A DNA stretch of 64,000 bases from Polyangiaceae bacterium (GCA_041389725.1 JAWKRG010000002.1:1178001-1242000), one strand, 5' to 3'; positions 18,490 through 27,102 are shown, counted from the first letter of the stretch. Program-made: numbers and translations. Notes: a model not told the origin generated them from the letters alone.

Positions 18490-18705
18490 TGCCGTGTCTC
18501 AGAATTCGTAATCCGAATTCTGAGCGGGCGCTTCGCTCCCGTGCGCTGCTTCGCAGCGCGGGCACTGGCGTCATCGGGGGCGTCCCGCCCCCGGAATCCG
18601 GCTCCGCCGGTTTCTAAGCCCCCCGGATTCGCTTCGCGAATCCACTAGTGCTGCGTCCACTTGGCGCTTTGATACTGGATTGCGACTTCGGGGACGCAGC
18701 ACTAA
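18487..18705. repeat. 219-bp dispersed structured repeat, copy 1
   Basis: Nearly identical to a second copy at 60071-60289, with the same length. It begins TAGTGCCGTGTC and ends GACGCAGCACTAA. It contains a palindrome (CAGAATTCG and CGAATTCTG arms), further hairpins such as GCGCTGCTTCGCAGCGC and GGATTCGCTTCGCGAATCC, and a final 60-bp module (18646-18705) whose ends form a 13-bp stem, TAGTGCTGCGTCC with GGACGCAGCACTA. There is no transposase gene. It lies between the PilZ gene and the adenosyltransferase gene and supplies the PilZ stop codon. Probably a non-autonomous, RNA- or DNA-structure-based repeat family. Confidence 0.93.
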
Positions 18706-18766
18706 TAGCGGATCTCAAGACCTCCCGCGCGTCTCTCGAGATCGCGGCTGCGGCGCGAAGTGGACC

Positions 18767-18772
18767 TATACT
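18767..18772 (+). promoter_or_regulatory. Candidate -10 element (leaderless start)
   Basis: TATACT lies exactly six bases before the ATG at 18779, and no Shine-Dalgarno sequence is present. This is the layout of a leaderless transcript. No good -35 is visible at the usual distance. Confidence 0.4.
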
Positions 18773-18778
18773 GCGCCC

Positions 18779-19330
18779 ATGAAGATCTACACCCGCACTG
18801 GTGACGACGGGCAGACGGGCCTGTTCGGTGGCGCGCGCGTCGCGAAAGACGACCTGCGCGTCGAGGCCTACGGCACCGTGGACGAGACGAACGCGCTATT
18901 GGGCGTTGCTCGAGCGACGGGACTGTCGCCGCAGGTGGACGAAGTGCTGGCGCGGGTGCAGACGGATCTGTTCGTCCTAGGCGCCGAGTTGGCGTGCGCG
19001 CCGGGCAAGGCGGACAAGCTCAGCATGGCTTTGCTGAGCGCGGCAGACGCCCAGCGCTTGGAGCAGGCCATTGATGCAGCAGAGGCGCCGCTCGCTCCCT
19101 TGACCAGCTTCGTGCTGCCGGGCGGGTCGGCGAGCGCAGCAGCGCTACACCACGCACGCACGGTGTGCCGACGCGCCGAGCGACGCGTGCTCGCAGCGCG
19201 ACGCGAGGACGGCGTGCGCGACGAACTTGTCATCTACTTGAACCGCCTTAGCGATCTCCTGTTCGTGCTGGCACGCCGCGCCAACCACGACACCGGCGTG
19301 GCGGACGTTCCCTGGGCGCCGCGGGGTTGA
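18779..19330 (+). CDS. pduO: PduO-type cob(I)alamin adenosyltransferase
   Basis: Transfers adenosyl from ATP to cob(I)alamin, making coenzyme B12. The 183-aa product starts with the family ATP-binding motif MKIYTRTGDDGQTGLFGG, has VEAYGTVDETNALLG, and ends with the active-site helix region VCRRAERRVLA and LNRLSDLLFVLAR. All are typical of the PduO/MMAB type. The start ATG 18779 coincides with the conserved N-terminus. It implies that the organism uses adenosylcobalamin, for example in methylmalonyl-CoA mutase. No other B12 gene is near, but a corrinoid-domain protein lies at the right edge of the window. Confidence 0.95.
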   Translation: MKIYTRTGDDGQTGLFGGARVAKDDLRVEAYGTVDETNALLGVARATGLSPQVDEVLARVQTDLFVLGAELACAPGKADKLSMALLSAADAQRLEQAIDAAEAPLAPLTSFVLPGGSASAAALHHARTVCRRAERRVLAARREDGVRDELVIYLNRLSDLLFVLARRANHDTGVADVPWAPRG

Positions 19331-19418
19331 CCGGTTCCACCCAACAGTGGCGCGGCCACGGAAGCCGCAGTCGCCATGTGTGTGGCAGCAGACCGCACTC
19401 GCGGCGACCGATGCGTGC

Positions 19419-20285
19419 TCACAACCTCATGCGCTCGGGAGCCGCGGTGGTGTCGACGACGGAGTAGCGACCACGGTCGTCGCGGTGAATGCGACCCAGG
19501 GCGACGTTCGGGTCGTGGGTGAAGAACAATCGTCCGCGACGGTCGAGCAAGTCGCCGAGCAGCCGCGTCTTTTCCTCGATCAACAGCTCGGGAAAGCGAT
19601 CGTAGCCCATGGTGATGGGCAGATGCACCCAGGACGCCCCAGGAATCAAATCCGCAGCGAAGAGCACAGGACCGTCTGCCGACGGCACCTCCGTCATCAT
19701 CAAACCGGGCGTGTGCCCGTCGCTGTAGTGAACGCGATAGTCGGCACCCAAGGTGGTGCTGTGCTCGCCGTCGACTAGCTCCAGACGTCCCGTTTGCTCC
19801 AAAAGCGGTTGCAGCACGTCGATGAAAGACGCGCGGTCGCGCACGTGAGGCTGAGTGGCACGCTCCCAGGCTTTGCGCGACACCACATAGTGCGCGTTCG
19901 GGAACACGAGCGCGGGTTCCACGCCCTCGCTCCACGCGGTCAGCAAGCCACCCGCGTGATCGAAGTGCAGATGGCTCAGCACGATGACTTCGATGTCCGC
20001 GGGCTCCACGCCGAGCGCGCGAAGGGAATCCAACAGCACGTGATGCGCGGGCTCCACGCCGAAGCGCTCACGCAGCGCCGGCGCGAAAAAAGCACCGATG
20101 CCCGCCTCGCACAGAATGCGTCGGCCCGCGTCCTCTTCCACCAACATCGCACGACAGGCGAGAATGATGCGGTTGTGCTCGTCCGGGGGTGCCCAGCGCT
20201 GCCAGAGCGCCCGCGGTGCATTGCCGAACATCGCGCCGCCATCCAAACGCTGCTGATTGCCGCTTATGGCCGAGAGCTTTCGCAT
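19419..20285 (-). CDS. Metallo-beta-lactamase-fold hydrolase
   Basis: A 288-aa cytoplasmic MBL-fold enzyme. The zinc motif HxHxDH is intact (SHLHFDHAGG), followed by a histidine in DGHTPGLM and an aspartate in FAADLIPG, then the C-terminal histidine (FFTHDP), so a two-zinc site is expected. Overall layout, with MLVEEDAGRRILCEAGIG at the front, resembles the lactonase-like or quorum-quenching type rather than beta-lactamases or RNases; the substrate is not known. It is divergent from the sirtuin gene. A -10-like TAGCGT (complement of 20292-20297) is six bases before the ATG. Confidence 0.85.
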   Translation of the reverse strand: MRKLSAISGNQQRLDGGAMFGNAPRALWQRWAPPDEHNRIILACRAMLVEEDAGRRILCEAGIGAFFAPALRERFGVEPAHHVLLDSLRALGVEPADIEVIVLSHLHFDHAGGLLTAWSEGVEPALVFPNAHYVVSRKAWERATQPHVRDRASFIDVLQPLLEQTGRLELVDGEHSTTLGADYRVHYSDGHTPGLMMTEVPSADGPVLFAADLIPGASWVHLPITMGYDRFPELLIEEKTRLLGDLLDRRGRLFFTHDPNVALGRIHRDDRGRYSVVDTTAAPERMRL

Positions 20286-20445
20286 CGCCCAACGCTACCG
20301 CGAGCATTCCAGGGAGCAAAGCTCGGCCAAGTTGCCCCGGGCGGCCGAGCTTTCGCCACCAGCGCGCTTTGCACATGCGCTGCCCAAGTGGCCAACCTGG
20401 CCCCAGGTTGACGTCGGGCCGTCGTGCGCGACAAATGCCCCAGGC

Positions 20446-21303
20446 ATGGTCGCTCCCGAAGACGTCGACGCGCTCGCGCACCTGCTGGCCGGGCGGAAAG
20501 TCGTGGTGCTGAGCGGCGCGGGTTGCAGCACCGAGAGCGGCATTCCCGACTACCGCGGTCCGGGCACCCGCGAACGCGCACGCAATCCGATCCAAGCGCG
20601 GGAGTTCGTGAGTCGTCCCGAGGCCCGCGCACGCTATTGGCGGCGCAGCGCCGTGGGTTATCCGAAGATCGCGGCGGCCCGCCCCAACGCGGCCCATCGC
20701 GCGCTGGCGCGGCTGGAAGCGCAAGGCACGGTCCGAGGCATCATCACTCAGAACGTGGACGGCCTTCATCAAGTCGCCGGCAGCCGCGTCGTGATCGAGC
20801 TGCACGGCGCGCTATCGCTGGTGAGGTGTCTTGGCTGCGACCAACGCTCGTCTCGGGACGCGCTTCAGAGTCGTTTGCTAGCGGACAATCCTCACGTCGA
20901 CTTCGCTGCCACCGCGCTCGCTCCCGACGGCGATGCCGACGTCGAGATTCACGTGGAGTTCCGTGTACCAAGCTGCGAGGCATGCGGCGGCGTGCTCAAG
21001 CCCGACGTGGTGTTCTTCGGCGAAGGTGTCCCGCGTCCTCGCGTCGACGCAGCCTTCGCGCTGTTGGAGAGCGCGGATGCGCTCTTGGTGGTGGGTTCGT
21101 CCCTGGCCGTGTTCTCCGGCTATCGCTTCGTGCGCCACGCCCATGCTCGAGGCGTGCCCGTCGCCATCGTGAACCTGGGCGAAACCCGCGGCGATCCCCA
21201 CGCCAGCCTAAGAGTCGACGCGAGTGCGGGTGCAGCGCTCGCCGCTCTAGCAGCGCGCCTCGATCTTGCCGCCAGGTCCAGTCTCGAGACCCGCTCAACC
21301 TAG
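20446..21303 (+). CDS. SIR2 family NAD-dependent protein deacylase
   Basis: A 285-aa sirtuin that removes acyl groups from lysines with NAD+. The NAD motif VVVLSGAGCSTESGIPDYRG is near the start, followed by the catalytic TQNVDGLHQVAGS and ELHGAL with the active-site His. Two zinc cysteine pairs are present (CLGC and CEAC), then PDVVFFGEGVP and VVGSSLAVFSGYRFV. The GAGCSTESGIPDYR form is typical of class II (SIRT4-like) enzymes. I chose ATG 20446 because upstream codons are low-complexity. A -35-like TTGACG at 20408 and a weak ACAAAT at 20431 may form its promoter. Confidence 0.93.
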   Translation: MVAPEDVDALAHLLAGRKVVVLSGAGCSTESGIPDYRGPGTRERARNPIQAREFVSRPEARARYWRRSAVGYPKIAAARPNAAHRALARLEAQGTVRGIITQNVDGLHQVAGSRVVIELHGALSLVRCLGCDQRSSRDALQSRLLADNPHVDFAATALAPDGDADVEIHVEFRVPSCEACGGVLKPDVVFFGEGVPRPRVDAAFALLESADALLVVGSSLAVFSGYRFVRHAHARGVPVAIVNLGETRGDPHASLRVDASAGAALAALAARLDLAARSSLETRST

Positions 21304-21382
21304 GACGCTCGGCGACTCCGGCTCGCAGCGGTTCTCGACCGCGGCGCGTAGTGCCAGCCTCGCTACGCACCCTCCGCCGTAC

Positions 21383-21928
21383 TTACTCGGCGGTCTCGTC
21401 GGGCACCGCGTCGTCGTCCAAGGACTCGTCCAAGAACTTGCGCAGCATATACATCTGCTCGGCACCCAAGTTCTGGCCGATGAACGCCAGCGCCCAGACC
21501 AACGCGGCCAGGAGCGGCGAGACGGGCAGCGCCCATAGCGCCCAGGGAGACTCGCCAGCCATGTGCTGAGACATCCCGAAGATGGCGGCGCCCAAGGTGC
21601 TGAAGGCGCCGACGGCGTGGATGCCCATGTATAGCGTCCACACGGGCGGATGCGGTCCGAAGCGAGCGCAGATCAGCGTGCCGTCGTCGCCCTCGCTGAA
21701 TTCGAGGCTGAGTTGCGGCGACCAGAAGTGCGCTTTCGCAGGGTGCGGGACGAGTTCGACCCGATCCGGCACGAACACGCCGACGATTTTCCCCCGAGCA
21801 CCCTCGAGCTTGGCTCTCAAGCGTGACTCGATCTGATCGATCGAAAGCTCCGTCCTGACCTTGAATCGCGGTCGGACCCGAGGCGTGGGCACGGGAGGGG
21901 CAAGGCTCGGAACGGGCTGGTGCGCCAT
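21383..21928 (-). CDS. Membrane protein of unknown function
   Basis: 181 aa. A Pro-rich N-terminus is followed by about 90 residues of soluble sequence (IDQIESRLRAKLEGARGKIV, then FWSPQLSLEF), two hydrophobic helices around GIHAVGAFSTLGAAIFGM and LPVSPLLAALVWALAFIGQ, and an acidic C-terminal tail. No family is recognised. The start at 21928 (MAHQPVPS) is preceded by sequence without a domain signal. It converges with the sirtuin gene. Confidence 0.65.
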   Translation of the reverse strand: MAHQPVPSLAPPVPTPRVRPRFKVRTELSIDQIESRLRAKLEGARGKIVGVFVPDRVELVPHPAKAHFWSPQLSLEFSEGDDGTLICARFGPHPPVWTLYMGIHAVGAFSTLGAAIFGMSQHMAGESPWALWALPVSPLLAALVWALAFIGQNLGAEQMYMLRKFLDESLDDDAVPDETAE

Positions 21929-22128
21929 CCGCAGCGAGCATGGCACGAGTCCCCGATGCCTCACCAGGGGATGTTGCTGCGCCGCCCCGAAGCGCTCCTC
22001 CACAGCGAGCAACCGGATCTCTTATTTGGCGCTGGCACGAAGGAAGTCGATTGGGGCGTGCGCGTAGCAACGACACGTGAACGAGCTGGCTCGCACTCGT
22101 CGAGCCAACAGCGTTTCCAGGCATCAAT

Positions 22129-22134
22129 AGGAGG
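22129..22134 (+). promoter_or_regulatory. Strong ribosome binding site
   Basis: AGGAGG, nine bases before the ATG at 22144. It is one of the few textbook Shine-Dalgarno sites in the window and fixes the start of the small lipoprotein gene that follows. Confidence 0.7.
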
Positions 22135-22143
22135 AGTGGAAAA

Positions 22144-22563
22144 ATGCATGCAGTTGGCCCCAGGGGAGTAGCAGCGATGGCGATTGTCTTGGGATTGAGC
22201 GTCGTCGGCTGCGCCAAGCCGTGTGATCCGATTGAAGCGAGCGAGACCGCCAAACGCATGGGCGTGGTGCTCGCGGGCGGCCGCATGTGCAAGGAGTCCC
22301 GCGGCGTCGCAACGATCCACTACCCCGGAATCGAAGCCCAGGCGCTGGAGGGCAAGTACCAAGGTGATCTCACCCGCGCGGGATGGCAGGCGAAGGTGGC
22401 TTCCCCAGGAGTCGTCTACGCGACCAAGGGCGAGGACACGGTGTTCGTCGTGACGGGCAAGAACGGACGAGTCCGGGGCGTGCCTTTCGCGGTCGTCAAT
22501 CTCTGCGAGGCGCCCGGTTGCCGTGAGCACTTGAGCGGCATGGCCGACGCCATGGGCAAGTAG
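22144..22563 (+). CDS. Small predicted lipoprotein
   Basis: 139 aa with a signal peptide and lipobox LSVVGC (about 18-23). The mature domain is about 115 residues, contains four further cysteines (CDPIEASE, MCKES, NLCEAPGCREH) that could form disulphides, and has a basic strand-rich middle. No known family is recognised. The ATG at 22144 has a perfect AGGAGG site. The next gene on the same strand, a vWA-type lipoprotein, starts 139 bp later. Confidence 0.7.
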   Translation: MHAVGPRGVAAMAIVLGLSVVGCAKPCDPIEASETAKRMGVVLAGGRMCKESRGVATIHYPGIEAQALEGKYQGDLTRAGWQAKVASPGVVYATKGEDTVFVVTGKNGRVRGVPFAVVNLCEAPGCREHLSGMADAMGK

Positions 22564-22702
22564 GGGTAGACGACGCCCCTTCACTAGGCATGGCGGTCCG
22601 ATACCCTCGAACCGCACAGCAGGTGCTTGCCGATCACCTCCGGCGTGGCCGCCGTTGTCGCCGGCTGCCGCCTGTGAGACGCTGGCGTGGGAGGTTGGAG
22701 AT

Positions 22703-23926
22703 ATGGGCTGGAAGCGATGGGCGTGGCTGGGCGTGGTATTTCCGGTGTGTCTACCGTTTGCATGTGGAGCGGAGGACAGTGGCAAGGCGCCACCGAACAC
22801 GGGGGGGAGCGCGGGAACCGGGGGCAGCGCGGACGCCTCGCAGAGTGGCGGGGCGGGCGGCGGCACCGGTGGTGTGAGCCTCGATGCGGGCGACGCCGAG
22901 GCCGCAGCCTGCGTCGCCGACGTAGTGGAGGCGACATCCGCGAAGCTTCCGGTGGACGTGATCTTGGTGGTGGACACCTCGGCCACGATGGCCCCGGTGA
23001 GCGACGCCGTAGAGGCAAACGTCAATGCGAACTTGGCCGCGGAGCTGACCACGAGCGGCATCGACTACCGCCTGATCGTTCTCGCTGGTTACGGCTCCGG
23101 AGCCGAGCTGTGCATCGGTCCACCGCTCGGGGGGGCCAATTGCGCAACCCCACCGGCGCAACCCGCAAACACTTCGACGTTCTTCCAGTACCCAGACACG
23201 ACCGGCAGTGGCGGGATGTTGGCCAACATCGTGCAATGGTACAACACCGCGGACCCAATGGGGACTGCGCCGTCGGGCTGGTCGCAGTGGCTGCGCAGCG
23301 ACGCATGGCGGGTGTTCGTGGTCATGACGGACAGCGAATCGACGTCCTCCCTTTCGGGCGCCCAGTTCGACTCGCAGCTCTTGGCACTGACGCCGGCGAA
23401 CTTCGGTACTGCGAGCGCCCGCAGGTACACTTTCCATTCCATCATCGGGCTCGGCGAAAACACCCCCGCCACCAGCCCCTGGCTTCCGAGTGATCCTATC
23501 GTGACTACCACGTGCGGCAATGGCGAGGGTTTTACGACCGGTGCCGGCGAGCCGTTCCAGGAAGTCAGCAAGCTGACCGGCGGGCTGCGCTTCCCAGTCT
23601 GCCAGTATCAGAGCTTCAACTCCGTGTTCCAGGGGCTCGCCAAGGACGTAGCGACGTTCACGCCCTTCGCCTGCGACATGCCCTTCCCGACGCCGCCGGC
23701 GGGCAAGACCATCGACCCGAACACGATCCAGCTCACCTACACGCCGCTCGGCGGTACGTCTGAGCTCTTCAAGCAGGTGAAGAGCGCGGCCGAGTGTTCG
23801 CCCGGATCCATGTGGGTGGAAGGCCAAACCATCCACGTTTGCCCCGAGGCATGCACCAAGGTCAACGCGACAGCCGGTGGCACCATCGGCGTGCAGTTCG
23901 GCTGCGACGTAGGATTCGTCAAGTAA
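22703..23926 (+). CDS. Lipoprotein with von Willebrand A-like domain
   Basis: 407 aa. The signal peptide ends in a lipobox at FACGA (Cys about residue 20), then a Gly/Ser/Thr-rich linker as in many Polyangia surface lipoproteins. The vWA-like fold starts at about 75 with VILVVDTSATMAPV, a degenerate MIDAS motif (DTSAT instead of DxSxS), then WRVFVVMTDSEST later. Cysteines are numerous, so it is probably disulphide-stabilised outside the cell. A role in surface adhesion or ligand binding is inferred. RBS: GGGAGG upstream of ATG 22703. It heads a same-strand group with an outer-membrane-like protein and a two-component pair. Confidence 0.75.
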   Translation: MGWKRWAWLGVVFPVCLPFACGAEDSGKAPPNTGGSAGTGGSADASQSGGAGGGTGGVSLDAGDAEAAACVADVVEATSAKLPVDVILVVDTSATMAPVSDAVEANVNANLAAELTTSGIDYRLIVLAGYGSGAELCIGPPLGGANCATPPAQPANTSTFFQYPDTTGSGGMLANIVQWYNTADPMGTAPSGWSQWLRSDAWRVFVVMTDSESTSSLSGAQFDSQLLALTPANFGTASARRYTFHSIIGLGENTPATSPWLPSDPIVTTTCGNGEGFTTGAGEPFQEVSKLTGGLRFPVCQYQSFNSVFQGLAKDVATFTPFACDMPFPTPPAGKTIDPNTIQLTYTPLGGTSELFKQVKSAAECSPGSMWVEGQTIHVCPEACTKVNATAGGTIGVQFGCDVGFVK

Positions 23927-24152
23927 GACGGCGAGCCCCGGCACGGGTCGCTTGTGGGCGCCGCGATCCAGGCGTAATGTTTGGATCTTGAGATCCGTGC
24001 TGCGTCGGGGGATTGCAGGAAACCGTCCGACCAGGTTCCCGTGGAAGGACAGCCTTGCGCGCCCGAGGTTCGGGACATCGTTTCGTTCCGACGCGCTAAA
24101 GTTTTCGCTCGTCGATCCGCTCTTGTCAGGAGTTACAGGAGAAAAGGGTTCA
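23927..24152. other. Intergenic region, no gene seen
   Basis: About 225 bp between the vWA lipoprotein and the next gene. An inverted repeat, GGATC-ttga-GATCC, lies at about 23983-23996. The last part is comparatively AT-rich and contains the AGGAG ribosome binding site of the following gene. No coding frame with protein character was found. Confidence 0.35.
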
Positions 24153-24950
24153 GTGAGTAGGTGGATGCCGTCTGGGTCCAAGGCTGGCCTTTGCGTTGCA
24201 GCGCTGCTGGCCACCGCTCCCGCCTGGTCCGCCGAGGTCGAAGCCGAGGAAGGGGAACTCGCGGGCTACACGGAAGCCGTGGCATTCGAGGAGGTACTGC
24301 CCGAGGCGGCTCCCGAGGTGGCGTTGCGGCTGAGCGTCGAGGCCATGCGCAGTGCGGAGCCCAGCGTCGACGCGGGTCCGGACCGTTACCTCCTGCCGCG
24401 AATGCAGCTGTTCTACGGCATCACTCGCCGCCTGGGAGGTGAGATCGAGGTACCGATGGTGCTGAGGCGCGAAGGCTCGGATTCCGCGTACGGGTTCGGA
24501 GACCTCGGTGCGGGACTCAAGCTTGCGGTCATCCAAACTGACTCAGCCGCCCTCGTACTGTCTGGAGAAGTGTCGATCCCGACCGGGGATCCCGAGCGGG
24601 AGCTCGGTGAGGGAAAAGGCGAGTTCGAAACCGGGCTCGGAGGCGTGGCGGTATTCCACCCGTTCGTGTTGCAAGCCAGAGCGGGGTTCATGCTGACGAC
24701 GGCGGAGATCGAGACCGCGTTCTTCCACGCGACGTCGTTGGGAGTCGAAGTAGTGGATGAGCGTCTCGTGCTCTACGCGGAGGCAATGGGTGAGGTTAGC
24801 TTCGGTGAAGAGGGAACCGTGCTTTCCGCGGGGCCGAGCGCCAAGCTGCATTTGAGTTCCGACACCTTCGTGGCGCTTGGCGGCCAGGTCGGGCTGACGG
24901 ACGAAGCGGACCAGTACAGGCTGATTGCTCAGGTGCAACATGAGTTCTGA
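24153..24950 (+). CDS. Predicted outer-membrane beta-barrel protein
   Basis: 265 aa with a cleavable signal peptide ending at AWSA (cleaved before EVEAEE). The mature protein is acidic and composed of alternating polar/hydrophobic strands with Gly and aromatic residues (LQLFYGITRR, LEVPMVLRRE), ending in a terminal Phe (QVQHEF), a hallmark of outer-membrane barrels. It may be a channel or sensor. The GTG start at 24153 follows AGGAG with an 11-base spacing. Its end overlaps the histidine kinase gene by 11 bp, so they are translationally coupled, suggesting a shared signalling role. Confidence 0.65.
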   Translation: MSRWMPSGSKAGLCVAALLATAPAWSAEVEAEEGELAGYTEAVAFEEVLPEAAPEVALRLSVEAMRSAEPSVDAGPDRYLLPRMQLFYGITRRLGGEIEVPMVLRREGSDSAYGFGDLGAGLKLAVIQTDSAALVLSGEVSIPTGDPERELGEGKGEFETGLGGVAVFHPFVLQARAGFMLTTAEIETAFFHATSLGVEVVDERLVLYAEAMGEVSFGEEGTVLSAGPSAKLHLSSDTFVALGGQVGLTDEADQYRLIAQVQHEF

Positions 24951-26592
24951 GCGAGGCGGTCGACGCTTGGGCATCCGTGCTCAACTCATGATCCTCGTTG
25001 CCATCCCCATCTTCACGACGGTCATGCTGGTGGCACTCTTTCTGGCGAGTCGTCAGCTTGCTCATGACGATCACGAGCGTTCCTTGCTTTGGCAGGAGCA
25101 CATGCTCGTGATTCACGGCTCGGAAGCGGCCGTAATGCGCTGGAGTCTGTGTCTGGAACGTGCGTTGGCCCGCAATGAGCGCCCGCGCTGTGACACGCAG
25201 CGCCAAGCGCTGCTCGACACGCGTCGGCGAGCCTCCGAACTGGCGAGCCAGTTCGGAGACGAGGAGGTTGCCGAAGAGAAAGAAGTGGACGAGCGGGTGG
25301 CGCATCTTCTCGCGGTGGGCGATGCCGTCGTTGCTGGAAAGCCCGTACCGAAGGCCGAAGCTGACGATGACGACGCGCCGAAGTCGAAAGCCGAGCCAGG
25401 CGGCGGGGAAGCGGCGAAGACTGAAACTGACGACGAAGCCCCGGAGGACACGCGTGGCGCCGTCGCGCGCGCAGAAACCGCGGCCCTCGTCGCGCTCGGC
25501 GAGCGAAGGCAAGAGGAAGAACAGGGAAGTGCGAGTGCCCTCGCCCGGCCAAGTGTCTTGAGCGAACGAGCGCTGCGGATCGCGCTGGGGCTGAGCATCG
25601 TCGGCTCGCTTGCCGGCGTGCTGTTTTCTGCCGCTTTGGCCGGGCGCTTGCGAGTGCGTCTGCAAAGACTCCACGACGACTCGGTTCGCTTCGCCGGGGG
25701 CGACTTGACCGCCGCAACAACGGGGCAACCCAGGGCCACGCGCGACGAAGTGGACGAGCTTTCGGTTGCCTTGAATCAAATGGCCGAACAGCTCGCCAAC
25801 ACCATGGTCAAGCGCAACGAACTCGAGCAGGCGAACGATGCGCTGGTCGAGAAGTCCGCCCAGCTCGAAAGCAGTTACGAAGAGCTACGCCGGGCAACTC
25901 GAGTCAAGGACGAGTTTCTCGGCATGACATGGCACGAGCTCCGGACGCCGCTGAACAGCATCGTCGGCTTCGCTGAACTCTTGGTCGAAAAGCAGGCGAG
26001 CGGCGACAAGGGCGCCGGTGGGGAGTGGGCAAACAGCATTGCGCGCAACGCCCAGGCCCTGCTGAGCATCGTCAACAACATCCTCGATCTGACCAAGCTC
26101 GAGTCGGGGAATTTCGTCCCCGTCATGGCGACGGTCGACGTTCCGGATTTCATCGAAGATCTCAGTGGAGTCGCGCGCGCACTAGTTCGCGGGCGACCCA
26201 TCGAGGTCGAGTCTCGAGTCGAAACCAGCGAAGACCTCGTGTGCGACCCCGGCATCTTGCGCCAGATCCTCGCCAACCTGGTAGGCAACGCGGCCAAGTT
26301 CACCCAAGCTGGGAAGATCACGCTGACCGTCACGCGCGCTGCTGAGGGCAAGCGACTGTTCACGGTGCAAGACACGGGAACTGGCATTGCTCCAGAGCAG
26401 CGCGAGCGCGTGTTCGAGCGCTTCACCCAGGCGGACCAGTCCGAAATCCGGACGCATGGGGGCACGGGACTCGGGCTGTTCATTGCGCGCAAGTTGGCCG
26501 CGGCGCTTGGCGGGGAGGTGACTCTAGAAAGCGAGGTAGGGAAGGGCAGTACGTTCAGTGTGGCAATTCCGGAGCAGGGCAATGCGGAGTGA
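24940..26592 (+). CDS. Membrane histidine kinase with HAMP and HATPase domains
   Basis: A 550-aa sensor. Membrane helix 1 follows RRLGIRAQLMILV (about 15-40), then a periplasmic region with an acidic, Lys/Glu-rich stretch (about 120-180), membrane helix 2 (about 213-233) and a HAMP segment. The H-box reads FLGMTWHELRTPLNS (His332; a Trp replaces the usual Ser before the His), with N-box NLVGNAAKF, G1 DTGTGIAPEQ, F-box VFERF and G2 THGGTGLGLFIARKL. Kinase activity is expected. The start ATG 24940 lies inside the end of the preceding gene. The next gene is a single-domain receiver. Confidence 0.9.
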   Translation: MSSERGGRRLGIRAQLMILVAIPIFTTVMLVALFLASRQLAHDDHERSLLWQEHMLVIHGSEAAVMRWSLCLERALARNERPRCDTQRQALLDTRRRASELASQFGDEEVAEEKEVDERVAHLLAVGDAVVAGKPVPKAEADDDDAPKSKAEPGGGEAAKTETDDEAPEDTRGAVARAETAALVALGERRQEEEQGSASALARPSVLSERALRIALGLSIVGSLAGVLFSAALAGRLRVRLQRLHDDSVRFAGGDLTAATTGQPRATRDEVDELSVALNQMAEQLANTMVKRNELEQANDALVEKSAQLESSYEELRRATRVKDEFLGMTWHELRTPLNSIVGFAELLVEKQASGDKGAGGEWANSIARNAQALLSIVNNILDLTKLESGNFVPVMATVDVPDFIEDLSGVARALVRGRPIEVESRVETSEDLVCDPGILRQILANLVGNAAKFTQAGKITLTVTRAAEGKRLFTVQDTGTGIAPEQRERVFERFTQADQSEIRTHGGTGLGLFIARKLAAALGGEVTLESEVGKGSTFSVAIPEQGNAE

Positions 26593-26645
26593 CCGGGACG
26601 CCGAGCCAGGCGCCTACGGTTTTCGATCCGCGCGTGGGAGCGAGC

Positions 26646-27032
26646 ATGGCCAAGCTGCTTTTGGTGGATGATTCCGCTGAGAACATCGCGGTCCTGAAGG
26701 CCATCCTTGCCGGCGACGGACATGAGGTGGAGGCCATCGAGGACCCGGCACTCGTGTTCAACACGATCTTTCGCTTCCACCCGCATCTCATTCTCTGCGA
26801 CGTCATGATGCCAGGAGTGGACGGTGTGATGCTGACGCGGATGCTCAAGCGCTTGGACACCACTCAAGGCATCCCAGTCCTGCTGTGTTCGGCGCTGAGC
26901 GAGAGCGACCTGGCCGAGCGGTGCAAAGCTTGTGGCGCCGACGGCTACGTCCGCAAAGCGGCGCTTCCAACCGAGATTCGAGGATCGGTCCGTCGAGCGC
27001 TCCGCGTCCGACCTCCCCCGTCGCCTCCGTGA
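26646..27032 (+). CDS. Single-domain response regulator (CheY-like)
   Basis: A 128-aa receiver: LLLVDDSAEN at the start supplies the acidic pocket, Asp52 (LCDVMMPG) is the phospho-acceptor, and Lys104 (YVRKAAL) completes the site. No output domain is present, so it probably signals by protein contact or feeds a phosphorelay. It follows the histidine kinase on the same strand by 53 bp, which makes the pair a likely cognate system. A GTG at 26589 overlapping the kinase stop is an alternative start, but ATG 26646, with GGGAG upstream, begins exactly at the domain. Confidence 0.92.
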   Translation: MAKLLLVDDSAENIAVLKAILAGDGHEVEAIEDPALVFNTIFRFHPHLILCDVMMPGVDGVMLTRMLKRLDTTQGIPVLLCSALSESDLAERCKACGADGYVRKAALPTEIRGSVRRALRVRPPPSPP

Positions 27033-27102
27033 CGTCGGGGCCACGCGCCGAGCAGCGCCGGAGCGCGAACGCGCAGCGCTACGGCTCGTGGTCGTCACCT
27101 CG

